Shown: piece by piece, positions 47,295 to 59,875 of the stretch | Numbering within the stretch: position 1 is the stretch's first letter | Layout of the letters: the number at the start of each line of letters is the position of its first letter | Source: Thelephora terrestris | Taxonomy: Eukaryota > Basidiomycota > Agaricomycetes > Thelephorales > Thelephoraceae | NCBI GenBank assembly: GCA_015956445.1 | Contig: WIUZ02000010.1 | Coordinates: 1,302,001-1,366,000 of the forward strand | DNA: 64,000 nt | Reading direction: 5' to 3' | Notes under the pieces: model-generated | The model's database searches: none | What the model saw: the letters and a program-made list of their open reading frames with translations, nothing else | What the model was told of the DNA's origin: nothing | Program-made: the position numbers and the translations under genes

Positions 47295-48352
47295 CCAATG
47301 ATTCACACCCAATTTTGAGGTCCCTAATGAGTGCATGACCCTTTTCTTCAGTTCAACAACAACAGAGAGAGAGATGAGTGTCTTGTATGTGGTCTGGAAA
47401 GTAAGAAAGGCAAACGTGAATGGAGATAAGTCTCGTACCAATGTGTGTACCACGGGCGGATCATGACAATATGCCTGGTGCCTGGTGTGGAGAAGAGTTA
47501 GGTTTGGGCGCAACGCTAGCTGTAGCGCATGCGCCTAACCCGTGATATGTTTCAGGCCATGCCACAACCACGCTAGTGTGGAGACAGGATGGTCAGGCGA
47601 CCAACAAGACAGAGGGAATCTGGGAGTCAAGGGGAAAGAAGACGTGGAAGCTTGTTTGACCCCTGAGACCCGTTGGAAATAATATAATGGTTTAAAGGTA
47701 GTGCTAGGTAGTGCTCAGTGTACATTTGGGGTCCCAGATGAGGGGTTTGGAGACGATACTGAGGTCTCAACACAACGGTCGGGGTCCTGACAGTTTCCTT
47801 ATATGGGTTTGATATTCGTCTGGAATCGAGTGTACACCGTGTAGATCCCATGGACAGTCACCCAATAAAGCAGCATGTCTTTGCACCAGGAGCTGATTAC
47901 AAAGTTGATCTACCATGGTTCATAATGCTTGAGGTTAGATATACAGGTTTGATCCAGACTAATATAATCAGAGGTCACATTTATTGAAGCACTTCAACTG
48001 TAGGACCCAACTTCCAACAAGCACAAGGCAGGGAACAAGGTCCCTGAATTCCTATTGCACCAATCACCGCACAGTGGGAACGTAATGACAAGGCCCTCAC
48101 ACAGAGAAATGACATGTCAAAATTAAGTTGAGCGCAGTGTCACTGATGCTGTCGAACAGCCAGTCGCAGGCTCGAAGTGACCCTTCTTGAAGCGAACGTC
48201 AGAATGGTCGCAGCTCTGCTTTCCCTGCATGCTAGTACGTCCCGGAACTCACGTAGTTCATTCCCAGAAATCACAGATGCCTATTGATGCTCTGTTGCAC
48301 AGATCCATACAAACGTATTAACGAAATTAGCGAAATCCAGAAAGTGTCAAGC
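47295..48352. other. intergenic, element nest to HMX1
   Basis: No gene seen. An inverted repeat near 47497-47541 (ttaggtttgggcgc ... gcgcctaacc) could form a hairpin. The rest is the 3' side of the heme oxygenase gene. Confidence 0.45.
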
Positions 48353-49473
48353 TTAAGTAGAAAACACGGCGCTGGTCACCCAACCCTGCACGGCCTCGAG
48401 TTTTTCGTAGCCCCGAGAACCGCTCAACCCCCCGACGACGACAATGAGGTGCGCGAAACCCACCGCCAACATGAATGTCAGCACTGAATGTACCGAGAAC
48501 ATTTTAGAACTCTTCCGCTCCCGGTCCAACGGCATCGGACTGGAAGCACACACAACAGACTTCTGAATCTTGGAACCAGAGGCCTTGATCTCGTCGAAGA
48601 GGTCTTTGTGGAGTAAATAAGCCCGAGTCGTCTCATCCAGAAGTGCCCCTGTTGAAAAGGATCAATCCACCCATTCAACCCGACATGATTACGTGTGTTG
48701 AATCGACCGAATTGGAAACCCGAACCTTTCAGCTCGATGTCATTCCCGACGCCAGCGTCGATTCCATTCTTAAACCATTCTTTGATCCTCTTGACCTCCC
48801 CCATATTTGCAAGGGCAGGATCGCTCTGCCCTTCGCTGCCCATCACGCCGAAGTTGTAGAACCGCGTTCCTTGGTCGTTCGTGAGGCCGTATGCCTTGCG
48901 GATGTTCCCTTTCATTATTTGGCCACCGCTGAGATCACCCATGTACCGGATGTAGGAATGGGCTAAGAGTCTCCTAGGATCTTCTTTGATGATACGGGTC
49001 AGGCGGGAGATGTACGCTCGGAACGCGGGCGGGGGTGATAATAGCAAGGCTTGGTTGGCCTGGTGGGACTTCCATGACCTGTCGTCGTCTGGAACCCCCA
49101 ACAAGAAGGAAATATCAGATGAGAGGGCGGAGCCGCGAGCGAGCAGAGCAGGGTTGTACGTTGGAGACAGGACGCTGTCGTAGGCGTTCGCAGCTAGACC
49201 TGCTTCGAGCGCCCTAATCCACAGATGCCGAACGGTCAAAAACAAAAACGAAAAACATGCGCAAAGTGTTGACAAAAAACGGACGTACTTGTAAATGTGC
49301 CACAACATCATGAGGTACCAGATGTAATCCTCGCGGTCGAGTTCGCCCTTGGTGAGGTATGTGGCAGTCTCGCTCTTGCTGATCTCGTCGTGCATCTTGA
49401 TCGTTCCCGCCCTTAGTATCGAGCTAGCGGGTTGGGTCATGTCGACCTTGGGTTCGGTGTGGGTGGCGGGCAT
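48353..49473 (-). CDS. HMX1: heme oxygenase, ER tail-anchored
   Basis: Heme oxygenase cleaves haem to biliverdin, iron and CO; fungal Hmx1 recycles iron at the ER. The start is MPATHTEPKVDM at 49473. The proximal haem ligand is probably His28 in GTIKMHDEISKSE. The family signature SYIRYMGDLSGGQ, with the distal-helix Gly residues, is encoded near 48950. Two introns: GTACGT.. after LMMLWHIYK, and another (GTAATC..CAACAG) that shifts to the frame ALLDETTRAYLLHKDLFDE. The C-terminus has one membrane segment (SVLTFMLAVGFAHLIVVVGG) and ends SAVFST, as expected for a tail anchor. Reading only the longest open frame would miss this tail. Confidence 0.93.
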
Positions 49474-51137
49474 GGTGGGGCGGGTGAAGGAAGGGACGTC
49501 GGATAGCCTGACAGGCGAGAGATCGGCTCTTATAAGCAGGTGTCACTTACTCAGTGATGTACCAATCAAGGTAAGCGAGTCTCAGTCATTTCGTAATGGG
49601 AACAGAGGCACAGGCCGGAAGGGTATACCTCTCCTGGAAATCAGCGAAAACGGATCCAAATTCCCGCGAGAAAGTGGGTGGCTTTCATGCTATACCGTGT
49701 GCACCATGTGGGTGTAAACGGTTATCTGAGGAACCGCGGACGTTCGTGCGACGATCAGAGATAGAAATACGCCTTATAGGACACCCAGTCTTATGCGAGT
49801 CACCCAGTGAGCAGCATCCATTAGACAAAAAACCCAATTGCTACCAGGGTGCCAATAGTTGAGAGTTAAGCTTATTGGCGAAATTTCGGACATTTTTTAG
49901 CTTGTACATCATCTGAGTTACTATATACATCGTTACGGGCTCCTATATTCATCCTTACCACCAGCACGGATGAGATCATGTCGCCAGCACAATCCCTCTA
50001 TATACCCTTCGAGGAAGCTAGCATCCACTATGAATGCGCAGCTCTCGTGCGCGCGATTGCATACTATGACACAGCACACCTACTGCTTTTGATTTCCACG
50101 AGGTGTGTGCTGGGAGCATGCTAGCAGTCGAATAGGGAACATACAACAACGGTCCATCTGCCTCCCCAACGGAGAGGACCCCAGTCTGGGTCTGAGGATG
50201 TTCAATCTCTGAACCTTTGGCCCCTAAAACTGCAGATCCAGAAACGCCGACTTGAGGCCCAGATGACGGTTGGCTTCCTGACAAGTTTCATCTTTCATTC
50301 AGGGTATTCGACGTTTAGGCAGCTTCGAACGCCACTGACAGGTCACTCTATGACGATATCGCAGGTAAGAGATCATCGACGTAAGGTTTCGTTGACTGAC
50401 GAGAAATCGCACCCTGTAGGTCATTTGCTGATGATAATCACGCTTCTCAGAACACCAGGATGACCGTGAAACTGGTTGCACGACCAACTTCGACTCAATT
50501 TGGGTGGGCATGGGAGGTGGTGAACATGCGAGGGGCAATGAAGTTTGCACAACTTGCCATCGCGATAACGTATCAAGGTGGCCAAGATAACGGCGCAGAA
50601 GAATATCCCCAGGGAGGTTCGACGACTCAAAGTCAAAACAAATCAGATAATCAAGTATGACGGCGATAAGTTTTGGTCTTGAACTGCTGAGTTACTTACT
50701 TGCAAGTGAACAACACAACACGCCTGAACTGCCTTGGCGTTTCGGATCCCGGCGTTACTTATCCTGTTATCAGATGGACTCCGATTGGAAACAGGCTACA
50801 GAGCCACCAGGCCGGGGTAATCTCCGTCATCCACCCGCCAGGTCCAAGGCGCCTGTGGCGGTGGGGCTCTAATTATTACCAGCCGCGCGTTCAGCGTCCG
50901 TTCACTCATTTGTACAAGACCGACCGCCACGAGCTTCAGATCGAAGCACATGGGACGGATATATTCGAACACCTAACGATGGCTACAAACGAATGGGCAT
51001 GGATCCATGCAAGTGCACCGAGATCGAAGTAACGTCCGTAATGGTACAATGGCCCAACAAAGGATAGCTCAAGCAACCTCTGCGTAGGTAAAGAGCGTCT
51101 GTGTAATTCGCTTGAGCATCCCACTTTAAAACCGCGA
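49474..51137. other. intergenic, HMX1 promoter side, no gene assigned
   Basis: The first few hundred bases are the HMX1 promoter. Small frames on plus at 50657-51032 overlap in two frames and look like chance. A minus stretch at about 51080-50940 (LLELSFVGPLYHYGRYF) follows a possible splice acceptor and might be a further exon of the CCCH gene. Confidence 0.35.
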
Positions 51138-52442
51138 CTACAAACGGATCAGACTTACCGCGAGCGGGGAGGCCTTTCCGGTCGGGAGTGATGACTTGGG
51201 TCTCTCAACGATATCAGCCAATGGCGGCCGGTTGATGCTTAACTTGACGGAAGAAACAAGATTGACGAACTCAAGACTTTCATCGGTGGACAAACTTGAA
51301 TTCAAACTCTCGTCGTACGATCCAATTGAATGACCTTCTTCAACCACGCACGCGCACGACTGCAGTCGCTTTAATTTCCGCCGGGATGTCGCGCCTTCTG
51401 GATTTTAGGATCAGTGGTGGGGGACATGTAACGAACGCGCGTACTCGTTGGGGTGCCTAACATAACGCCACCGCCAATAACTCGCCAGTTTTCTTGTGGT
51501 GATTTCAAAGGTGCACCATCTGAATCGGAGGTGAAACTGGATTTACGGGGCTCCGCAGCTTGAAGAAGGCATGTCAGGGAAGATCCGGAACTTTCCTTTT
51601 GCCGGTGGGCGCTAGGACGAATCAGCCAGGCAATGGCAAAGGCCGAACAGAACTCTCACGGTTTCGTTCTCACCCTCCGGCGCCTGCCGTCACGGCCCCG
51701 AGCACGCTCCTCCCGATATCCGAACCCTCGCTGCACGTACGGGATTGGTGTCACGGGGGAGTGCGGCGAGATGGAATGGAACTCCGCAAGGTACACATCA
51801 TTAGCGGGAGACAAAAACTCGTCTCGCGTGACGTCCGAGCGGGTCGTGGAAAACTCATCGCAAGATGTATCCCCATTTGCGGTGGCGGAAGTCTGTGTTG
51901 GGGTCACCAAGGTCGAGTTTGCTTTCATGATGTCTGAGGCCACTGCTGATGGATTGGGCGACGAGCCGTCCGATGATTGGAACTTGAAAATGGGATAAAC
52001 CTCGTCTGGCGTGGCGACAGAGGAGCTGGATGGGGACGGAGGAGGGACTGGTATTAGTTGTGGTACCGATGAACGCCGGATCTCGGGATGGCGTCTCGCG
52101 TATTGTTGAGGCGAGAATGCTATTAAAATCGTTCACCCAGCCACACGAAGAAGAACCAGCTGCAACTCACCTGAGTAGTTGTTCCAAAACGGTACGATCG
52201 TGTGATGATTGCCCTGCAATCCTAATATACGATGAGAATTTTGGACCGTCGAACAAATCGATGCGATGACCTTGGGGCTGTGTCGGGTCATTGAAGGAGT
52301 GGGAGAACATGCAAGAGTCACCACGGCTGCAGTAGCCTCGAGCGAAATAACGACAAGGGATCAAATGGCGAGGGGTAGAACCAGCCTCATGACGAGGAGC
52401 CTTCACGGGTCGAATAGAGGGAACGAATATCCGGGAGTTCAT
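51138..52442 (-). CDS. CCCH-type zinc-finger protein
   Basis: Start MNSRIFVPSIRPVK at 52442. One CCCH finger, PCRYFARGYCSRGDSCMFSH, gives spacing C-x7-C-x5-C-x3-H, typical of RNA-binding CCCH proteins. Then LFDGPKFSSYIRIAG and TVLEQLL, an intron, SILASTIRETPSRDPAF, an intron, VASDIMKANSTLVTPTQ and a long Ser/Thr-rich disordered tail. The 3' end is uncertain: a stop exists at 51656, but a GTACGT donor near 51737 allows splicing into GAPLKSPQENWRVIGGGVML and then DESLNSSLSTDESLEFVNL, ending about 51138. The role in mRNA binding or decay is inferred from the finger only. Confidence 0.6.
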
Positions 52443-53537
52443 GCTGATAACCAAGCACCAGGCAGAGGTTATCGCTGGTCGGCGGGTGTACGAAGAGGAA
52501 GAGGGACTTAGGGTGAGCAATACAGCGCCGGAAAGTGCTTGCTTTTATCAAGTCCAAGTGGTTTTAAGGTTCATCGCTGTAGATCACTGAAAGCAGACTT
52601 CATCATCATAGAAGGCATGGTCAAGAAAAACAGGAGGGCGGCTCAATCGTGCCTGCCTGTCCGGTTGAAAAGTGGGTGTAACGACAAAAGCGACCGGATT
52701 AAGTTTCAGTTCGAGGAGGCTGACTTTTGTTCTGGACACTCCCTGTCGCTTGGATTAACAAAAGGCTTCCAGCCCTCCAAGCGCTGTCCCAAGATTGGAC
52801 GGGCCCCCAGAGCCACGAATTCGATAGGGAGAGTTTGGGCGAAACGGATCGCGGCAGCGAAATTGGTGCTCAGTTCATCGGCTCTGGGTATAAACCACAT
52901 TTCCAGATGGCATTGACACGGGGTGATTGTCGATGTTATACCCCGATGACGGTAGGAATTCGTATGTATGAGGTCCGAATAGTAGAGAGCAGGCTGAAAA
53001 CAATAGAACAGGCCGGGCGGCCGCTGGAGGGAACAATAAGGGAGAAGACAAAAGATCGGCAGAGCTGACACGATACTTAGAAAAGCGTAGACAGCGGCGA
53101 ATAATCTAGTACCCGCTCAGCAAACGTCCGGAGCTAGGTCAACGGACTGCGCCCCACTCCGTAAAACCACTATCTGGCGGCTTCTCGCCATGTCACCCCA
53201 GGTGGCGTGTTTTCCGGGAACACTCATTCCACCGCCCATGGAAAGCCTTAAGAGAGGTGCTCATCTAGGGCCGAGACACGTCGCTTTGCCTCTGCGGCGG
53301 ACGCATCCCGGAGGGTGGGGGCGTCGATACTGGTACGCTGTCCTCAGACGCGGAGCGAATCACGGGAATAAGGAAATGGGTGGGGATGACGCTTGGACCC
53401 ATTGTTTGATAACCCCTGAAAGCGAAGCAAAGGGCGGTCAATTACAAGGCGTGGTATATGCCATGTACGGCAACTCACCTTTCTTATGGACATCACCTCA
53501 CATGTCTCCCACCGCTTCCCCGGACTTTCTCCTGTCC
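52443..53537. other. intergenic upstream of the CCCH gene
   Basis: Only overlapping short frames on both strands (for example 52552-52916 plus, 53071-52706 minus). None shows a family motif or a coherent exon chain. Presumably the CCCH promoter. Confidence 0.4.
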
Positions 53538-54000
53538 TCAAACTCGACCCAACGGGTCTCCCCTGACATAACTGGGCCAACATTGCAAAGCGGCATGCTT
53601 CTGTCTTTCGTGGTAAGCAGAAGCCACGTCACAGTGCAACCGACGTGATGGCACCCTTTGGCACCGTAAGACGGAGAAAATGAGCTCTTCGACGGTACTC
53701 AACCACACCCAAGGATTACGTAGCAAAAGTCGTTCGCCGTCCAATAGCTCGTCCAAGCTCTGTGTAGCGTCCTGAAGGCTCGACTTGTAATACGATAGAC
53801 CAGGCTGGAGTTGCTTGAAGACCTCGTACTCGTATGCCGCAGAAGGTCCGCAGTTTTTGGGAGACGTTTACGCGAAGGCGAGAACCAGGCCTGTGACCCG
53901 GCGTCAATCATGAGGACGATTTGGACGAGAGGCAGGTTCGGTTTGTAAGGTGTAGTACATTGGACGGTTTTCGATAGATCTGGGTCGTATTCAGGTGATG
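53538..54000 (-). CDS. hypothetical protein fragment
   Basis: Unrecognised. A minus frame contains YEVFKQLQPGLSYYKSSLQD, then SLDELLDGERLLLRNP, then TVEELIFSVLRCQRVPSRR, with regular amphipathic spacing; an upstream frame reads EYDPDLSKTVQCTTPYKPNL to MIDAGSQAWF. A splice near 53870-53830 would be needed and I could not find a donor and acceptor in matching phase. It may be a real gene with missed exons or a decayed one. Confidence 0.3.
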
Positions 54001-55319
54001 TAGGGGGTTTGAATGTCGAAAGTTCCTTGTCCCCGGTGTCCGTGTCGGGTTGAGGGGGATGCGGGCCTGCTTGGTCAGGGCCTGGCTCGACAGTGTGACA
54101 TTGTTAGTAGGGGTGGGATGATGAGAATCGCAATGAGTCAGCCTCCAAGCCCTCCTCCTCCTATGAGACCGTGAAACCTTTACAGAGCTTCAGAGTGAAA
54201 CTCCGCGAGCTCTATGGTCGTCTCCGCTGACCCCATGGCTGCTGGTTGTGTGACAACTTTGTTGTAAATAGCCACACACCAGTCAATACTGATTTTACTC
54301 GACGAGCGCTTACATTCCTAGTGTTCTGTAAGGTGAACCTCTTGCTACTGGCTTCCATGATTTCTCAGCGTGGCGTGTTAGAGATAGACCGAGATATTAC
54401 TCCCCAAGCAGTTGTGGCTTGAACCGCCAGTGAGAAGCCTACAGAAATCGTTTTGGATGCTTGGTTTTTAGCCCCTTTGTCTAGAATGTTATCAGGAGTT
54501 GATTCCGGGTGTGTGTATATCAGATTCTCATTGTCCCATACAGTCATACAGGTCCTTCCTTCTTTTACTCCCGGACTTGTGAAATCTGATGGGGGATAAC
54601 ATCACCCAGATCCGAGCTACTGAGCATCTCACCTCCCGCTTCTCAAACAAAAACCCTCCCGCCATTAGCCTTTGCAAAAACCATGGAAGTTCCAAAAGAA
54701 CCCGCGAAATAGTCCCAATCGGATCGTACTTTGCTAATGAGAATGGTGATCCATACGCGGTTGAGTTAGCAGGAAAACCAAACGAGACTTTGCCGTTGTC
54801 AAGGCGGAGGGATACAAAGGATACAGTCGCTTGGGTGATTCCTTTTTGGAAACCTCGGTCTTGGGCAATCTAGCACTCCAACCCGTACTGGAGCTTGTCA
54901 AGGATTTCTAGCAGATTAAACGAGAGAAAGTGATGAAACGATCAGAGGTAAATCGTGAAATGATCCCGCGGTAGTGCTTGTTGCTCCGTCGGAGACGTTA
55001 ACCAATTCGTTCACGACCCATATGCAACGGTCATTCACAAAGGGAGGAACAAAATGCTGAAATGCGTTGCCATATAATCTTCACCGAGAAAGCCTAGGTA
55101 GTGCGCGTCCAAACAGGACCGCATTAATCGCCGAAACTACAAAGAAGTGTCAGGGGGGAGACGATGGGACAAATAGCGGCACATGAATGTTTGTAAATCA
55201 ACTACTGCAAACGCAAAATTTTGAGGACAGGAGCAGAGAACAAGCCGAACGGTATCCTGTACAATTTCCATGAGAATTAGCTTACCCTCTGAAAGGGTTT
55301 CACTCGGGAGACGCACGAG
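54001..55319. other. intergenic, no gene assigned
   Basis: A 94-codon plus frame at 54589-54873 has no motif. The rest is AT-rich. Includes the 3' side of the DUF6535 gene. Confidence 0.4.
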
Positions 55320-58300
55320 TTAGATTTTCATCGCCGCTTCCCTCTCAACCACCAGTACGGCTTCCTTCAGCCTTCTATACTGTTTCCTTGTCACTTGAAT
55401 CTCATCCTCAACGGAATACTGCTTAGTATGACGTGTGAAGTGCTCCAAACCCCGACCCAACTCCTCGATAACTTGATCCAACCGCTCCACGAGGTCTTCC
55501 CGGTGCTTCTCCATCCCGGTTCCGCAAAAGTCCTGTTGAATTGAGACCCCCATCTCGTCGAAGGCATCGTCAGAAAGAACCTCCCACTCCGACCAAACGA
55601 GAAGGAAATACGACTTGAGAATCTCGAGGTCTCCAAGGCTTCGGACATGATTAATAATGCCCGGATTGGTTCCCTGCGATCGTCCTAAGCACCGAGGCGG
55701 GAGATATGGTCGTTCCTTGAACCACGCCCAAACACCAATGGGAATGTGTGCTCGCCAGTGATCCGAAAGAGCAATCTGTAACGTTGCATCAACAACACTC
55801 CAGCCCACCTCCTCCGTATGTGGGACCGCCAGAACTGCCGTTGCCCACCTCGCGACCAGTGGAGCCCGCCTGATTACCACCAACCCCCGCATGACTTTCT
55901 GGTCAGTTCGAGGTAAGTCAAATGTTGGGAGTGATATGTGGGGTGATATCAGGACAATAACTCGATCCAGAGAGGGGGAGCTTGATCCTTCAAATAGCGC
56001 AGCGATGTATGATTTAGTTTGATGCCACATGGACTTTCGGGGGCAAGAGGTCCTGAGAGCACGTAAGGTTACATCAAACACCCCTTGTTGCCCGTCCCGC
56101 TCCAGAGAGACCGCGAAGGGAAGGATCGTGCTGATGGCCTTGCGCTTCAAGAAGATAGCATCAGGATCCGCAGCTTCAATCATGGTTTCGAGAGTCTGAG
56201 TTATGAGGCTTGAAACTGGCTCCATCTGTGCGCTGGAGTCTTGGTGAGATATGTGAATACTCATATAATGTCAACCCACCTTGCTTCCAAAGTTGTGATG
56301 TTCGAAACTTGACAACCCAGGTCAATAGCGGTGATCATCAGGCAGTTTGCAACAGCGGACCGCGGAGGCGGAGGATTCAGAGACAGGGAGTGGAGTGCAA
56401 AGCGAAGGATCCAACGAGGTACCTTCCGATACTTTGTCTGTTGGTGTTCTACCTGGGCAGCCTCGACCATGTGCTGCGCAAATGTGATGTACTCCTCAGC
56501 GGATGGTCTGTAGCCACCCCACCGGACGTTGCGGGGGTCCCAAGATTGGTTGGCCAGGCGGTGGATCTTGGTCATTGCATGATAGAATGGCAGACCCCTG
56601 AAATCGAAGTTGACGGGAAAGACCCTGTTGTAACGTCGGATGATATCTGCCAGTACACTCGGAGTTTGGTACTCGGCCGAGAGACGACGAAGGGAGTGGA
56701 GGAGACACCCGGCAGACACACCCGCGAGCCGCTCTTTCCCTCGTATGGTTGACATCTTTCCACCACCAATCTTGACACAACTAATCAGAACATTCAAACA
56801 GGGATCTGCAATGAGGGTGCAGTCGAAGGAGGTGAGCTCTGTCTTAGTCGCGAGATGTTCAACAGCCGACAGGCGGATGTCGTCTTCCAGAGATGTCTGA
56901 AGTGTCCATAAGATGCACCGTAAGTCCGATATAGCTATTTTTTTGTCGGACTCTTGCTCCGGAGCAGCAGGCGTCCCGTGTAGGTGGCGGTGCACCCTAC
57001 GAACAAGACGGTAGGCCCTCATGGTAAGAGTGAACAATTTTCTGACCGCAGCTCGTCCAAGATTGGAGATATCAAAGGCAAATGCGAAAGGGGCCCTGAA
57101 AACAAAGCTCCATAAGAAGTGTAAGACTCTGGACCACCAGGGGCGATAATTCCCTCTCCTCGTGATGACGGCCGTGATGTTTCCGAAGGAAGAGGGAATG
57201 GAATAAATTGTTGCCGAGACTTTGGGCCACAGGTAACGAAGGGCGAGAGAGCCAGGCGTCTGATATGGGCAGTTTTCAAATGCCGCTCCAGCGATGATTA
57301 TGGAAAGGTAGAAGAAGGCGCCAAACGATGTGGTACAAAGTACGACCGATGCGACAATGGTCGAGATTTCCCAAAGGTACCTGGAAATTGCACAACTGGA
57401 AAGCAACAGAGCAGCCTGCAGCATCAACGGCAACGACTCCATTACGTAGTTGAAATACCACGCGACGATGCCGTCGAGCTTCCGCTGTCGGTTCTGACCG
57501 CGTTCGGCGGCAGATCCTCGCATGTCAGACGAATCATAACGGTTCAGCCATTGCTTGCCAAGCATTGCGAGGAAGGCGGCGATGAGGGAGGTAGCAAGGC
57601 TTGCATATAAGATGGCTTGCACGTGGACCGTCACACTGGAAGGTCCATCCCATTGCGGGAGAGTAGGAACATCACTTCCGAAGGTGGTGTTGTCGATCTT
57701 GTAAATGAGGACACGGAGGAGGGCGGCGGTTTCGTCACCCGAGTCTGGTTGAAGTTGAGAGTTGACCTCTATGATGAACGCGGTGGTGACAGCCGAGAAC
57801 AGACCAGCCTGTCAAGGTCTGATCAGCACGCACTCGTCAAAATGTCACGAGGAACTCACGAAGATGAGAGTCGTGTCCAAATCCCCCGCGTGTTTCTTGA
57901 GGAAGTTCTTGTCGTACTCTTCAGCCACTTTGCGGTATTTATCGTAGAATCGAGTTTGATGATCCTCTTGAATTGACGGTGCGTCTTGTTTTTGGCTGCG
58001 CTACGTTATCAACAAGATTTCGAGCGAAAGTGTAAGAACCTTACCCGACCGCTTCTGGTTGGGTGCTACGTCTTAGTTCTATACCCTCATCCTGCTCTTG
58101 TCTTTCTTCGGGCCCTTGGCTGTGATTGAAGGTCAGGTATCAAAGCACGCCGATGACATGGAAAATACCCATACACCAATGGAGACCCCTGCATGGGGCT
58201 TTGTGGTCCGTCAGGGTTCCGGAAATTCTTTGACCTATAGATTGGGCGTCCAGTTACCCAGGATATACGGGTGCAGTGGAACCTACCTCTCTCGTTTTGT

Positions 58301-58472
58301 GCTGTTGCGACGGACCAAATCAGGGCCATCCCCCTGTCCCGAATCTTCGACGACGTGTGTTCTACTGGAGCCCCGTCGCCCGGAAAGGGACCAGTCAGTG
58401 CACGGTGTACGCTATGGATAGGATAGATCCAAAGACTCACCAACCCTCTACGATCTCATCTGGATCCTCCAT
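55320..58472 (-). CDS. DUF6535-containing multi-pass membrane protein
   Basis: DUF6535 proteins are an expanded agaricomycete family of unknown function. Start MEDPDEIVEG at 58472, joined by a perfect GTGAGT donor to CQGPEERQEQDEG and then VGQKQDAPSIQEDHQTR. The domain follows: YDKYRKVAEEYDKNFLKKHA, DLDTTLIF, AGLFSAVTTAFIIEVNSQL (membrane segment 1), WDGPSSVTVHVQAILYASL (2), FLAMLGKQWLNRYD, then ESLPLMLQAALLLSSCAI (3) and TIVASVVLCTTSFGAFFYL (4). The large C-terminal part has helical-repeat character and ends MKI at 55320. About five introns; the last (near 56262-56215) joins LEAS to AQMEPVSS. All joins hold frame. Confidence 0.88.
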
Positions 58473-59875
58473 AGGAGAGAGAGTGCCGACTCGGTTTACT
58501 GAGAGAGAAAAGTTTACCAGGGCAAGAGACGTCTTAAAATAACTTGGGGTGTGTCACCCTCGAGATTACTTACTTGTTGGCCATATGTATGACACCGGCA
58601 TGGGCCGGACCAATTACGCGTGGACCGCCCAACTTAACCGGGACAAGGAACATCGGTGGCTGCCTTCGCGTTCGCACCTTTCATCGGACATGAGCCTTCG
58701 AAAGCTTCGAGTTCAGTCAAGAGCGTAGCTGAAAACACGGAGGTTTTTTCCGTTGACTTGCCTTGAAGCTCTCCTTCGTTGCCTCGAAGCCCTGTACAGA
58801 CGTCGCCTCGTAGGGCCACTCTGATTCCGCAAATCGTACGACTCTGTCAGAATAAAGACGTTCCGTTCCCTGCCTCACCGTTTGTGTTCACCACAGGGGT
58901 ACTCTCTGCGTGGTCGATACCGCCATTCCCGGGTGGTGGACAAGGAATGTCACTCGATCACCACGCTACGTTTCTGAGCGCGATCGCCCACCACACCCTC
59001 ACGTTGCACCTTGTACATTGGCTCACCGGTAACCGCGCATACTATCACGTCATTCACAACCGAGTATGTTATCACTGGGAAATCGAGCAATTCCCATGCC
59101 GAGTTCAATTATTGGAATGAAGTCCAACCTTTTGTAAGTGTTCCGCATGCGCTGGGATGTTACCACCGGGAAGCGGATGACGAGACAAGACATCGAGGCT
59201 CGCGAGTAGCTCACTAACTCAGGAACAAAGTCTTCAGGTCAAGAGTCTCCAAATCCTGCGTGAGGGATTGATCTCGGCAGCATTCTTAATCGTGCGCAAA
59301 AGAAAACCTACTGGCTCGGATCTTGTCTAGCGTTTTGTCCCACGCCCTCGTCCGATGAAAGGTCAGAGGCAACGAGACTTATGCTGAGATGTTGTCTTGA
59401 TGCCAAGATCAAACCGAAAAATGCCTGCGATGCATGGAACAGAGAATGGATAGAGAACGTGAGACGGAGGCACAACAAGGAAAGGTGACCCCGGGGAGAT
59501 GGAACCCTGTCTCGATTTCAGAAGAGAGGAAAGTCTGCTGAGTGCATCGGTTCCAAAGATGCGGATATGTAAACACAACGCCTGCGTAGATAATTAATTG
59601 TCACTGAAGGAATGACAAATTCTAAGGGATGAGAAGGGAGATGAACGGAAGGCGGGAGAGCGAGTGCTTGGTAGGGAGCCATAAGGAGATCACAAAGAGA
59701 GACCTTCTGGTTAAAGCGCAGATACAACGTTTGAGCGAAACCAGAAACCAGGGGATGGGTATCTTATATTGAACCGTCGGAAACGCAAGTTTCCAGTGAC
59801 CAAACGGAAGGTATCGAGGAGAGAGCCTTGAGAATAATAAGAGCGTAACCTTGACCCGGGTTTCCCAAAACCACA
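58473..59875. other. intergenic between DUF6535 gene and LCB kinase
   Basis: Holds the DUF6535 promoter and the kinase 3' flank. A 113-codon plus frame at 58779-59120 has no recognisable motif or splice partners. Nothing else seen. Confidence 0.4.

Noticed and set aside
53190-53648. 152-codon plus frame
   Set aside because: Low information composition, no motif, and it overlaps a more protein-like stretch on minus.
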